Shown here piece by piece: positions 22,701-34,700 of a stretch of 64,000 nucleotides of DNA. The notes beneath the pieces are model-generated. The model did not search any database. It had not been told where the DNA came from and worked only from the letters and a program-made list of their open reading frames with translations. Made by a program: the position numbers and the translations under genes. Position 1 is the first letter of the stretch; each line of letters begins with the position of its first letter. The stretch is from Prostheceraeus crozeri. Lineage: Eukaryota > Platyhelminthes > Polycladida > Euryleptidae. The stretch is taken from NCBI GenBank assembly GCA_907163375.1, contig CAJQUW010008619.1, positions 310,001 to 374,000 of the forward strand, read 5' to 3'.

Positions 22701-25700
22701 GCATGATGTAGGTATCGCAGGAAGCACTTCTCGTGTGTGCTTTCTTACAGTGATTCAAGTAAATTGTCTTTCAGCAATCCAATTACTAGCGAGTGTTTCC
22801 GTATTATAGGACAATATGCGATAAAGTTTCGCTGGCCGTGTTCAGTGGCTGAAATTCAGTCGACAGAAAATTTATCGATTCAATATTGTGATGTATTTTT
22901 TAACACATGAATGTTCATTTGGTTATGGGCTCATAAAAAAGAACAACGTCAATCATAGTGCAAAACATTAAATATGTGTGGAAAATGCCTAGTCAATGTA
23001 ATTTAATTCTCGAGAAACGAAAAACAATTGTCTCAAGATTTGTTCAAAAATGCAATAAAACTTCAAGGGTTAGGAAGGTGACAGGGTATCATCACTAAAT
23101 TTCTCGAATAATTAAGGATGATTGAAGCTTCGCACGTGCAATTCATAATAGTGAGTATTAATTTATCTTCCTCCATCGGTGTATTCCCTTTAGATGCTCA
23201 TATTTTATGTGTTTCATTCATCAAGTAAGTCTGTGAAATTGTTCCAATTCCACTTGCGAAAATATCTCTTCGTGGTGCCTTATTGCTTTATTTGTTGATG
23301 TCTTAACTGTTGCTGAATTGCGAAAATAAGATATTTATTCTCAACAATTTTCTTTCAATTATGTAGTTATTTTTAGAAGTAGCTTAAGTTATCAGTGACT
23401 GGTTTATGCTTCCTATTCACAGCGGTCCCTATACTTGACTGCCATTTTGTTGACAGTTTAATACTGCATTCACAAGTTGGTGGACTGGGTCTTGGAATTT
23501 AAGAACTTGCATTATCTTGGACTGTTATAGGCCTATCTAAATCAATGAAGTACCCATTTCATTTCAAGCTTGTGTTTGCTGTTTTAACCTCGTTCCCTGG
23601 ACTGCTATTGTAATGATGTTTCGATCAGATGGGAAGTAAAATTGCTGACCAATATCAGCGTTTGAAGGGTTAGATGATCAATTGACAGAAAATTAAACTG
23701 TTGTGAAATATAATAATAATGACAGCAAACGTTTATTTTCAAAAATCAATGTGTCAGTATTGGAAATCGTAAGACATATACTACAAAGTAAAAGAAATAT
23801 ACCATTGATATGAAAAGAAAACACAACACGCCTGCAGCTTTGGCCAACAAAGAAGAAGTGGCACTGCGAAAAGCGAAACAAGAGAAGCTCGCGATGAAAA
23901 ATCAGAGATTGAGAAAGCTTGCAGACGCCGGGACCAAATCGCATGAAAACGGTGGAGGTCAACGCCTCTTCCATTCCAACGATCTTTAAAGTATCCGCAT
24001 CATCGAGGTCCTTCTGTCAGATTAAGCTGTATCCGTCTTCTTTGTTTGTTAAATTGAATTGGTTCAAAATAACCCTTGTTCCTTGTTTTGTAGGGGAACT
24101 TTATTTTATAAAATAAAAAAATCGTCTAAATTGAGGGAGAGCTATATTTTTGCTTACATCGCGGAAAATTGAATAATGAATCTCTCGTATGAGACAACAA
24201 AAGATCTACTCCCTGTTATTCTTCTGTTAAAACTAACGATTTTTATTGTACTGTGTGATTTTTACATTGAATTCCAGTTTTGTTTTTTGTGAGATGTTAC
24301 TTGTTTTGTACACGTTTCAGAAATCAGTGGTTTATCACAAATAAGAGTTACGTGTGGTGTGGATTTCACTGAAGAGTGAGGGACAGGATGTATTTGACAT
24401 GATCGTAAGGTCCCCTCTGCTGGTCGTAGCAGAACTCGCATGATGATGATGTCCGACTTACTCGAAAGCTCAAATCCAAACTTTGAGTTTTGCTACGAAC
24501 AGCAGAGGGGACCTTGCGATCATGTCATGTGCTGTGGATACTTAGACAAGGAGTAGAAAAATGCATGTCTTCGACTCCACAGAAATTTTCTCGCTACAGT
24601 CTTCTGTTCTATTATGGTATTTATATTTCAAATACAGCAGCATTGTTAGCACTCCTCTATTCTAAGTGAAAGTGTATTTCTACCTTTTCAGCGTCATTCA
24701 AACATATATCACACTAGGAGCGGTAGTGGCTTCTATAGATGTATGCGGTATTGTCAAGCAGTCTATTTTAGGGCAGCTATTATTCGATAATGCAAGCCAA
24801 ACTGCAGGTGTTATTTAGGAAGTCATGTTAAAACCTGATCTATTTAATTGCTTTTATATTTTTTTAGAGGATATACTTTTGTTATTCCCCAATTTAATTA
24901 TTTAAGAAAAACATGCGCTTGCCTTAAGCGTCTTTACCAACGTTAAGCGTTTAAGCGTTTTATTGTGCTACACAGGAGATGAAGAGCATGTCAACCAACA
25001 TAGAAATTAATCTTGTAACTGCTACATTTTGTTGTTGCAGATTTGTATGCACGAATGTATTATCCTGTTACAACTATGGATGAGAAGACATTATGGTATT
25101 CCCCTTATCACAGCAATTTCATGTGTGAGGAACCAGCCCTGTTATCCAATTACAAAGGTGGACTTTTATGTGATGAGATGGGTCTTGGGAAAACTTTGGA
25201 GGTTTTGTCGTTGCTTCTATGCCATCCTTGCACATTCTGGCAGCCGACAAGTTCCGCGGACTCAACTGAGGTAAGAAAGAAAGTGGAAAGGCTCTATTTC
25301 ATGATTTTTATCAGCTTCCCGATCCTTTAAAAGGGATCTAATGACGCCAGTGGAGTCTTCTCCGTACCTGCGAGGCCTTCGGCGCATCCTCAAAAAATAA
25401 TTATAAAAATGAAAAGTGTTATCATTCATTTAAATTCGATAGCTTCTCGTGACAGCTTTGCACAGCTTTCCGTCTCAAAGTCAGACGCTCAACCTCATTG
25501 AACAGTTTTGCACGTGCTCGAATCACAGCTGTTTTCTTCGAACAATTAGACACACAAGCTGGTCGTGTGTTCAGACGGAGCATTGATGTTCAGACAGAGC
25601 GAAAGAGAGCTGTGTGCGTGTGAGGCAGTAAGCGCACGCGCCCGAGACAATATTGGCTTTTCCGATAGACATGATGCTTTGCCTTCTCCAATTTTTGCAA

Positions 25701-28700
25701 TGAAATTCTACGCGATTCTTGATCGAGGCGCGGTATCGAATATAGTAAGGGAAGTGCAACCCAATTGTTCCTGGATTCGCTTTATGTCAGAGAGGCCACT
25801 ACGTCAACAGTAGCAGATGGCTGACGTTCAGACAAGACTGCGATCAGATGATGAGCGTTCTCCAATGAATGCAGAGTAATGCATCTGACTCGAACCCCCA
25901 GATTCGGTAGAATTCCATAATTTGTTTATGCGTGATTGATGTGACACTATGTTTAGTATTGCAGATGAGATCACAACCACGCCTTTCGTCCGAAGGTTAT
26001 ATACTGAAAAGATGACAGTTGTCAAGCAAGGTAGGCCAACACCTGATATAAAGATTGAAAGTACTCACAGAGAAAGAAATAAGAAATACACAAGACATTT
26101 TAATGCATCAAAATTTCAAACATATGTGAGTGGCTGACCGGCCATGAGAAACGCAAGAAACTGTTAGCCTTGTCTCCTTTTTTCTCGAGAAAATGTGGTA
26201 TGAACAGAGAGGGGATATAGTAATCAGTTCCTTGAGTAAGGCGGTTAAGAGACATGTGCAATCACTTCTCATGTGCACATTCACTTGGCCTAAAAAATGT
26301 TTGGGAAATTGTTATCAAAAATTCAACTTTTGTGAAAATTAATGCTGTAACATAAAAAATCTGTGGTATAGAAATAGTATTCCAATGCCGAGTGAAGGCC
26401 TATGGTCTGGGCGCACGCGACCCCACTGAATGACGCTATGTCGGGCAGCAGCATAGCGGCTTAAATGTAGTCAGTGACTTGAGCAGCTATCTCGAAAGCA
26501 GCGGGTTGGAGTGTCTACAAGTGAAGTATTTAATTTCATTTACTTGATCGCTGAAATCCAATTATGACAAGAAAACTGAATTTTTCTATTTCAAAACAAT
26601 TATCATTCATTTCAGCTTGAACATGAACATGTATGTGACATGGCTTTTCTTAGATTCCTCACTTATTCCTCAGAATTTAGGGTTAGATATATTTACCTTT
26701 GATAGTTTGATGTTAGAGGTGTTTGTGCGTATGCTCGGTTTGTACGGCCCAAAACCCCACCCTGGTTTTTTGGTTGAGTTTTTCATCTAAGGACACTCTT
26801 ATTCTCGACTTGCAGAATATTTCGTTTTTCAATTCTAATGATATAATACTCACTTATTAGCACCACTCCTTTGCTGTCATCATTTATTAGCCATATATTC
26901 ATCAAAAGTTTTATCTCCTCACGTTAACCGTAAATAATATTAGCTGGAGTTTGTTGAGTCATGTGACACTGTTCTGTTAAAGGAATATCCTTCCAATATT
27001 AAAAATCGATTGGGTTATCGCTGGTCATCCGGGTTGAATGGGGTGCAGTTTACTGGGCTCTCTTCTGGTTCCTTTCCCCCCCTTCCCCGACAGTACCTTG
27101 ACACGCCTTGTTTTGTGGAAATCGCAAGAAATTGAATGGGATCATAGCATTAGGAATATCGGTATCCGAGATATCGATATGCTGACGACGATGATGACTC
27201 ATATATGACGTCACAAACTGCGAACGCGTGAACTAACTTCCAAATGAAACGTGATGCACGAGTATTTATTGTGACTGTCGTCTCAGTGATTCACTTTGTT
27301 TCAACAGGCCATTTGTTTTTTAATATCAGCAGAATAAAGGCATCATGCAATACATGCAAATCTGAATTGCAGCAGTGGCCATCTGATAGTCTTGAAGCTC
27401 TCTTAACGAGGGAACTGCCTCTGTTGCTGGCGGGGGGGGGCTGGAAAAGAGCCGCTTACTGTGTATCTATTGATGCTTCGATAGCTACCGGTACACAAAG
27501 TTGCTCTCAGAAGTAGCATTTTTATTTCCCAATTTTTATTCTTTTGGCATCTATAAACCATGTTTAATTGAGTGTGGCTGTAGATATTTGCCGCTTCTTC
27601 CATCAATCTTGTAATAAGCATAGTTATGTATCAATTAATTCAAACCATCACGCTTGTAATGTTTGTAAAATGTTAGCAAATCTACATATATGTATATGAG
27701 AGTTAGTTACCGGTTTGGGTTCATTAATAATAATAATGTGATATCAACTGTAAACCAGACATTTATACTCTCATCTATTTAATTTGCATGCATGCAATGC
27801 GGAGATATACTATCATAGAGACTTCTATACTTGACAACATACACGATTCGCATAAATCGTGTGCTTACCTTGTTAAATAAAACTATTGTATAACATAACG
27901 CATTCCTACAGTGTGTGGGAACTCCCACAGGATTTTCTGCAGTGTGGGACAGCTGTGGGTATGATAGAGTGCCACGGTACCTCTGGAAATATCACATGTG
28001 ACATGAATCAATGAGACCACTTGACCCTCCCTCCCGTCAGGTCTCTGAGAGTCACTACAGATGAAATTGTTTCAGATTTTCACGACTGGTGAAGAGGACT
28101 CAGGCTCCAGCTTCGAATGCGTCTGCGGCTCAATTGGTGTTGAGAAACGAGGCAAGAAAAAGTTCCGGGTTAAGTGTGAAAGTTGTCATCGGACTCAGCA
28201 TGCACATTGCATGGGTTTCGACGCCCAAAATCCTCACAGAGGCTTCTACAAATGTCCTCGATGCCTCGTTAAAGAAATCCAAGCCAACGATGAGTTGACG
28301 GTGAGAGAAATTGTCCATGTACTAAGCTGAATTCATACTTCTGCTGTGCGGCATGCTGTATAACGCAAATGTCGGACAACATGCCGCATTGCTGTAACAG
28401 CAAATTGATTGCTGTTCGGCAACGTACAACAATGTTGTCCGGCATAGTTATTGATTGCTGTTGCTGTGACCTTGTTCATGCATTCATATTGCTGTACGAC
28501 AATTCGACAATGCAGTCATGTATTGGCCGCGAAAGAAGAGACGAGGTGTACGGCGATACTTTTAGCTATTCGATTTTATCAAGGCCGTTATTAAGGCAGT
28601 GTCATATTTTCTTTCTCATCCTCAGCATTGACTCTTGTCTATGGGCGGATGGAAATGACAACGGAATTTAGTGAAATGCACGAATACTCGATGATTCTGG

Positions 28701-31700
28701 TTAATAATGACCGTTTTCTGGGATTAGCTCTACATGTACAGTGTGTATCTCATATATTGCTGGTTACTTCATACTTCCAGTATGCCTATGATTGAGCATT
28801 GAACTCATTAATAACTGTCTTGATGTTTTTGAAGTCCTGACTGTAATTCAAATATTTTTAGCCTTTTTTTGTACTTTGGATAATGTTGGTCACACAGACT
28901 GTCAAACAATTCTAGTTTAAAGACACTAGTTTCAATTTGTTTTTTCTGACTTGTCTTAGTTTCTATAATGCGAGTATAATGTAGGCTTATGAATAAATCA
29001 TTAGTAATACATGTATATATGTAAACGAGGCTTTGAAATTTGGAAATACGGGTGCAGTCAAAGCTCGACATTTCGGACTTGGATAATTAAGATTCTGGCT
29101 AATAAAGACCGCCGTATTCTAGGATTAGCTCTACATGTACAGTGTATATCTCATATATTCTATTTACGGTACAGGCATATGTATATTTCACTAAAAAATG
29201 GCATATTTTCATTATTAAAAAATAAAATGATGAAAAATGATATCATTGCCGATCATAACCTCGCAACATTAGAGGTGTAGGTTGTTTGGTGGATGAGATA
29301 CGAGAAATGAATCCGGAGGTTCACTTCAACTACTTTCGCATGTCAAGAGAAAAATTTGACGAATGTATACAAAAAATTCAACCTTTTTTGTATCACGATC
29401 TGACGCACCGGTATCCTATCAGCAGGCGCATCCGACTGACTGTGACTCTACGTCTACGTTTACCGGAATTTCCTTTCATGTGTAGGAGCAGTGGTCGGTA
29501 AACATATTGTCATAGCACCACCCTACAATGCTGGTAGCCGTTTCTATAACTACAAGTGCACACATTCCATCGTCTTGACTGCAATTATTGACGCAAAATG
29601 CATCTTTCTGCACATGGACATTGGCCGTTGTGGCACATACAGTGATGGTGGTATTTGGCAAGACTGGGATGTGAGAAGAGCTTTCGAGAATGATGAGTTG
29701 TATACTCCCGCCGCTGACGTTCTACTGAAACCACCGAAAAAGTGCCTCGTGTTTGTGGGAGATGATTCGTTTCCTATTCGCCCTTACTTACCATTCTCAG
29801 ATCAAAACTTGTCTGACGGAAAAGAGATTTTTAGTTATCGTCTCAGCAGGGCTCTTCGAGTTGTAGAGAACGCCTTTGGTATTTTGTCTGCCTGATTTGT
29901 TTGTTTTTGTTGACGCCTTTTGTCTGCCGCTTTTTTCATTACATTTCATCTAGCCCGGGCGTAACTGTCGCGAAGTTGTCACCATCTTTCCCGTGACTCT
30001 TTTGAAGAAAATCCTCCCAGCTGGTCTCCCATCGATTCCCAGCCTCTACCGCACATAATGCTATCTTTGTAGTCCTCTAAACTACAATCCCACAGGCGCG
30101 GTTAATTTCTAACAAATTTGATGAGTTTCTCGTCATCCATCGTCATCGTTCACCAAATAATAACTGATTCAACTGACATTGCTGTGTGAGGAATGACACA
30201 CCCTGCTAGTCCCACACAACATGCTGTTACAGCAAAAATATCTAAGCACAGCAAATTGAAATGCAGTGTCCGCAATCATGTCCATACTCTCACGCAGATG
30301 TACGACAATCTGATGCCGCATGTCGGACAACTTTGCTGTGCTATGCTGCGCGGCAAATTCATTCAGCAAAAATTTTGCTGTACGGCAGAAGTATGAATTC
30401 ACCTTCAGCAAGTTTTAAGAAGACGCCAACCGTCGATGTTTGTCTCCTCTACTGGATCTCATAACGCCTTATGTTCGAATGACTTTGCATAATGTTGCAT
30501 GATGTGAATGGTGTTCGATGTCATCACATGATTACTAATTGCTCCTTACTCATGATTGCTGACTTTCAGCTGGTAGGATGGCTCAGTTGATAAGGATCAC
30601 TCAGCGAGGCGGAAATGCAGAAGGTCCAGGCTTCAAGTCTGTCCGCCTTGGAAGTTATCATCGCTCTCATCAGAGGTTGCTAGACCTACCCTGGTGAGAG
30701 TTGTGAATGTGTGAAGGCTGTCCCACCCCCAGCTTTGTATGATTCTGTGCGTTGAGTAGGACAGGGATGAGTGAAAATAAGTAACAGTTTATCGTATGTA
30801 ATTCACGAACAACTATGTGTGTGATGAAGTTCGAACATCGTAAGAAAAGCATCGTGTAAAACTATGCAGATAAAACACCTCCAATAATTTATAGCGAAAT
30901 AGAGCATTACTTAATAAGTCAATTATCAGTACTAAGTTAATTATCAGTGCTAAAACAAATGAAGGAAGGAAATAATAAACTGTTACAGACACAGAATTAG
31001 ATTCATCTGCGCGCGCTTCGCCGAAGCAGATAAACAAAATATTTAATTCATTGTTTACAGAATTCTGTAGTTCCTTACATTATGGATCACGATGAGAAGT
31101 TTCATAGATCTTGCGTTTCCTCAAGCTCACTGTCAACAGGATTTTCCTCGATGTCGTGAAATTGTCGTACTGTATCTGATTTCTTTTTCTCTCACCACTC
31201 GCAATGTAACATCTCCCAACCTGACTTCTTCCATAGTGTGACCACAATTTTCGGCGTAGAATCAGGAGCAATGGAATCTCTCCCACTTCCACCAATTGGG
31301 GACAACAGCAAGAGACTATAGGTGTATGATTAGTAGATAGTTCAGTTTAGATGATCATTTTTGTAATCGTTTGATTAATGAATAAAATTTGATGTCATCT
31401 ATAGGAATTGAATGCTCGTAAATTCAATTTTAAGCCCCTAAATAAATTTCGACAAATCGTTGGACCTTAAATTAAACTAGGTTAGCCATGCGTTCAGTTT
31501 GCATGATAATTAGCTGAATTACATGAATTGAATTTCTTTGACTATAATTTCAATTAGCACAGGAAGGTAGTGTTTAGAAAACTTAAAGCTCACATCGACG
31601 CTTTGCGGCTTCCCAAAACTGGTTGGCGACAAAGGGAGCTTTCTATTTCTCGATTTTTTCCATTACAGGCGCCTGTTGTTGGGAAAGCAACTTTGGTGGT

Positions 31701-34700
31701 GACTCCGGAAACGATCGCAGATCAATGGTGTGACGAAGTTTGTAAACACGTGAAGAATGTCCGTGTGCTTGATTCTAGACGCTACATGGGCTCACTGCAG
31801 AATGGTTTTGATGATCAATTTACGGTCATGGTTTACCACGGCGTTCAACAGAGGTACGTGGGAGGAGACCAGTCGGCCTCTTGATCAGACTCTTGAAATT
31901 GCAGTGGCAATTACGCAATTAAAATTACAACTACTGTAATTACATGTTTAGCCATGTGATTGAGAAGTAATTGCAATTACTTTGCAGTCAGCACTGTTTT
32001 CATTCAGCATACTGCATAATGCTTTTTTCTCGTCGATAATGCGTTACAATAACTGCTAATAATGCTAGCTTGTGATATTATTGTTAGATATGTACCAGGG
32101 GTAGAATTGCCGGAACCTTTTTAAAGAAATTTGAGACGAAGCCTGTTATCTTAAGTAATTGAAATGTTTTTGAAGAAAAACGGAGTAATTGTTTTTTTTT
32201 GTTCAACTGCATTGATAGAGATGTAATTTGTAATTGTAATCAATCACATTTTGGCAACATAGCCATTGTTACTATTCAGTTCCATATAATTTGAAGTTGT
32301 TTGGCTGAATGATAGAGATTTGCATCGATAGAATTTATCAACGTCACATTGTGAACTTAAACGACCGGCTTAGACTCTGCAGTATTATCCGCCACTCTTT
32401 TAGCCACGCTGTTGAACCAGTCGAGGTTGAGGAATTTGCTTATCAAAGTCTATGGCTCGTCTTCCAATGATATCGAAGAACGTGACAGTTTTCACACAAG
32501 TTTTTTCCTGGTGGCCTCTTCGTGTGGGACCTTTCACAATTATCTGCTACAGCATCGCGAAATATGTTAGATCCCTTGGATACCTTGTAGATGAAAATAA
32601 AAACCGCATTCATTGTTTGTTGCAATGCGACATGTTTCGCCTGTTCTGCTTCACGCGTGACACAGGAATGAAATACACAATGTTGAACATGATCTTGAAT
32701 GAGAACACAAATATCGATCTAAGAGAGAGACAGACAAGGTCAAACATTAACATGCGGACACATAATTGGAACGGTAGTCTAGATTAGAACACAAGCTACA
32801 CATGTCATTCCTGTGTCACGCGTGAAGCAGAACAGGCGAAACATGTCGCGTTGCAACAAACAATGAATGCTACAGCATCCTCATCCAATCGATGTTAGAA
32901 GAGTGTCACCAGACATAAGAAGGAATATTTTGGCAGCTGTAGATTCTGCGTACTGTCTTACACGTGATTCAGATCTCAGAAAGAATCAAACAACATGCAA
33001 CTTATGATAAAAAATCATAAACTCATGATCGGTGGCTGCCAAGGAACTTCAGTTTAAATTGTTTAAACCTAAGGGCTTTTTTAATCTATCACCAGGCGAA
33101 CTAGCCTTGTGCAATTTCTTGATTTCTGCACGGCAAAGTCAGGAAAATAAAAGAAATAGCAAGGCAACCTGTTGTGTGGTTCTTCAACTTCTTCAGCCAT
33201 CCTAGATATCATCAGCTTGTTATGGCCTTTTCAAACGGAAGATGCTTAGCTGGAGCGCCGGTATCATTCGTTTGTAGCACATCGGAAACACGGGATTCCG
33301 TAGACTATATGGTGTTGTCCCAATTGCAGACACGATGCGCGAGACCCGACTACGATGGTTTGGGCATGTTCTGCGCGCCAATCACGATTCTCTGGCAAAA
33401 GTGGCGTACAACCTTGAAGTCGAAGGTAGAAGAGCAAAAGGCCGCCCGAAACAACGCTGGCTCGACACCCTGCGCCCATGCCGACCAAACTCATGACCGA
33501 GTGGATTGTAGACAACGAAGGATCTCACCATCCTGTGGGACAAGGGTTAAGAATGAAGGAGTTAGAAGAAGTTAGGGCCTTTTTGAGCTGAGTCATTGTA
33601 GGGCAAAGCACAGCTTCTGCAGCTTCCAATGAATGTTGTACTTTTGTTCAAGTCTGAGAGCATTATTCTATCCTGGCGTATTATTCTCTCCTATTCTATA
33701 ACTGACGCTCCGTGCAAAAGCATGCGCATAAAAGGTATGGATATAGGACCAAACCAGGGTGTACAACCTCGTTCCAGGCACTTGTAGTCACAGAATTGGA
33801 TTCATCTGCGCGCGCTTCGGTTTCCTAGAATGGAAGAATTGTATGCAACCTTAATATCGAAATGGCACATCACAGAATTGACAACTTGCTCATTCTCGAA
33901 TGGATAATTCGTGTATCACTTGCTATTGGAAATGGCAAACAATAAGCTGCCAGCAGGGGACACCAGAGCCAGTGAGAGATGCGTGCGTGCTGTAATATCA
34001 CTTCGCACACACCAAAACACACATCCCTGTCTTGGCTTCGATTCAATGTATGCACTATACAGTGAGAAATGCCGAGGTGAAGATGTGAAATCATCAAGTG
34101 AACTAATTTTCGTACGCCTGCTACTTTCTTTAATAATGATCGGAAGGGCCAACATTATGGAGAAAACTTGTGCGCAATGATCTGAAGTCTTCGAATCTGA
34201 AGGAATTTTGGCAATCGAAACACTTTGCTGGAACTCACATGAATCCGCAAGCGACGCACGACTTTTTTCCTATCTCTTTAAGGTATTAGGAATTCCTTTT
34301 TGCCCACTTAATATGTTCCTCGATGTGACGTCGATTTCGAATTAATCACACTTCTATCAAACCGAAGCAGATAAACAAAATATTTAATTCTGTGCTTGTA
34401 GTCGCTAGGAATTTTTATGATGCTGAAAATCCATGAGATTGTGTGAAGGAGTTCATTTATCAAATACATACATGGCTGCATCGATATTTTGTTACTGTTC
34501 GTTGCAAGCATGAAGAATATTCGTCGTCCTTTTTGCAGAAATTACACACAACCGAATACTCTGGCTGGATGTGACATCGTCTTGACAACTTACACAGTTC
34601 TTCAACGTGATTTGAATCATATTTTCTTCGGGGAAACCAAAGAGAGTCTACGACCGGAGAATCAACGCTACATGACGAAACCGTCACCATTGATGGCCGT

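Larger units (their letters stand above)
22629..25040. other. SHPRH intron 3
   Basis: Apart from the small frame at 23810-23989 and the fold-back at 24395-24527, I see no feature. The sequence is AT-rich, with no recognisable element ends. Confidence 0.5.

Noticed and set aside
25949-26137. Candidate extra SHPRH exon after motif I (AG near 25963, GT near 26030)
   Set aside because: The neighbouring exons need phase 0 on both sides. In that phase the segment hits a stop, and its peptide does not resemble vertebrate SHPRH or H15.
27244-27516. 90-codon frame as a possible H15 exon
   Set aside because: No winged-helix pattern, no polypyrimidine-AG at a fitting place, and Cys/Trp-rich low-complexity sequence around a run of G.
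30572-30645. Functional tRNA gene
   Set aside because: Only the promoter-like boxes are present. The acceptor stem and anticodon arm do not pair, and the sequence continues as a SINE body.
32452-32787. 111-codon plus-strand frame
   Set aside because: It spans the left arm and loop of a fold-back repeat and has no domain signature.
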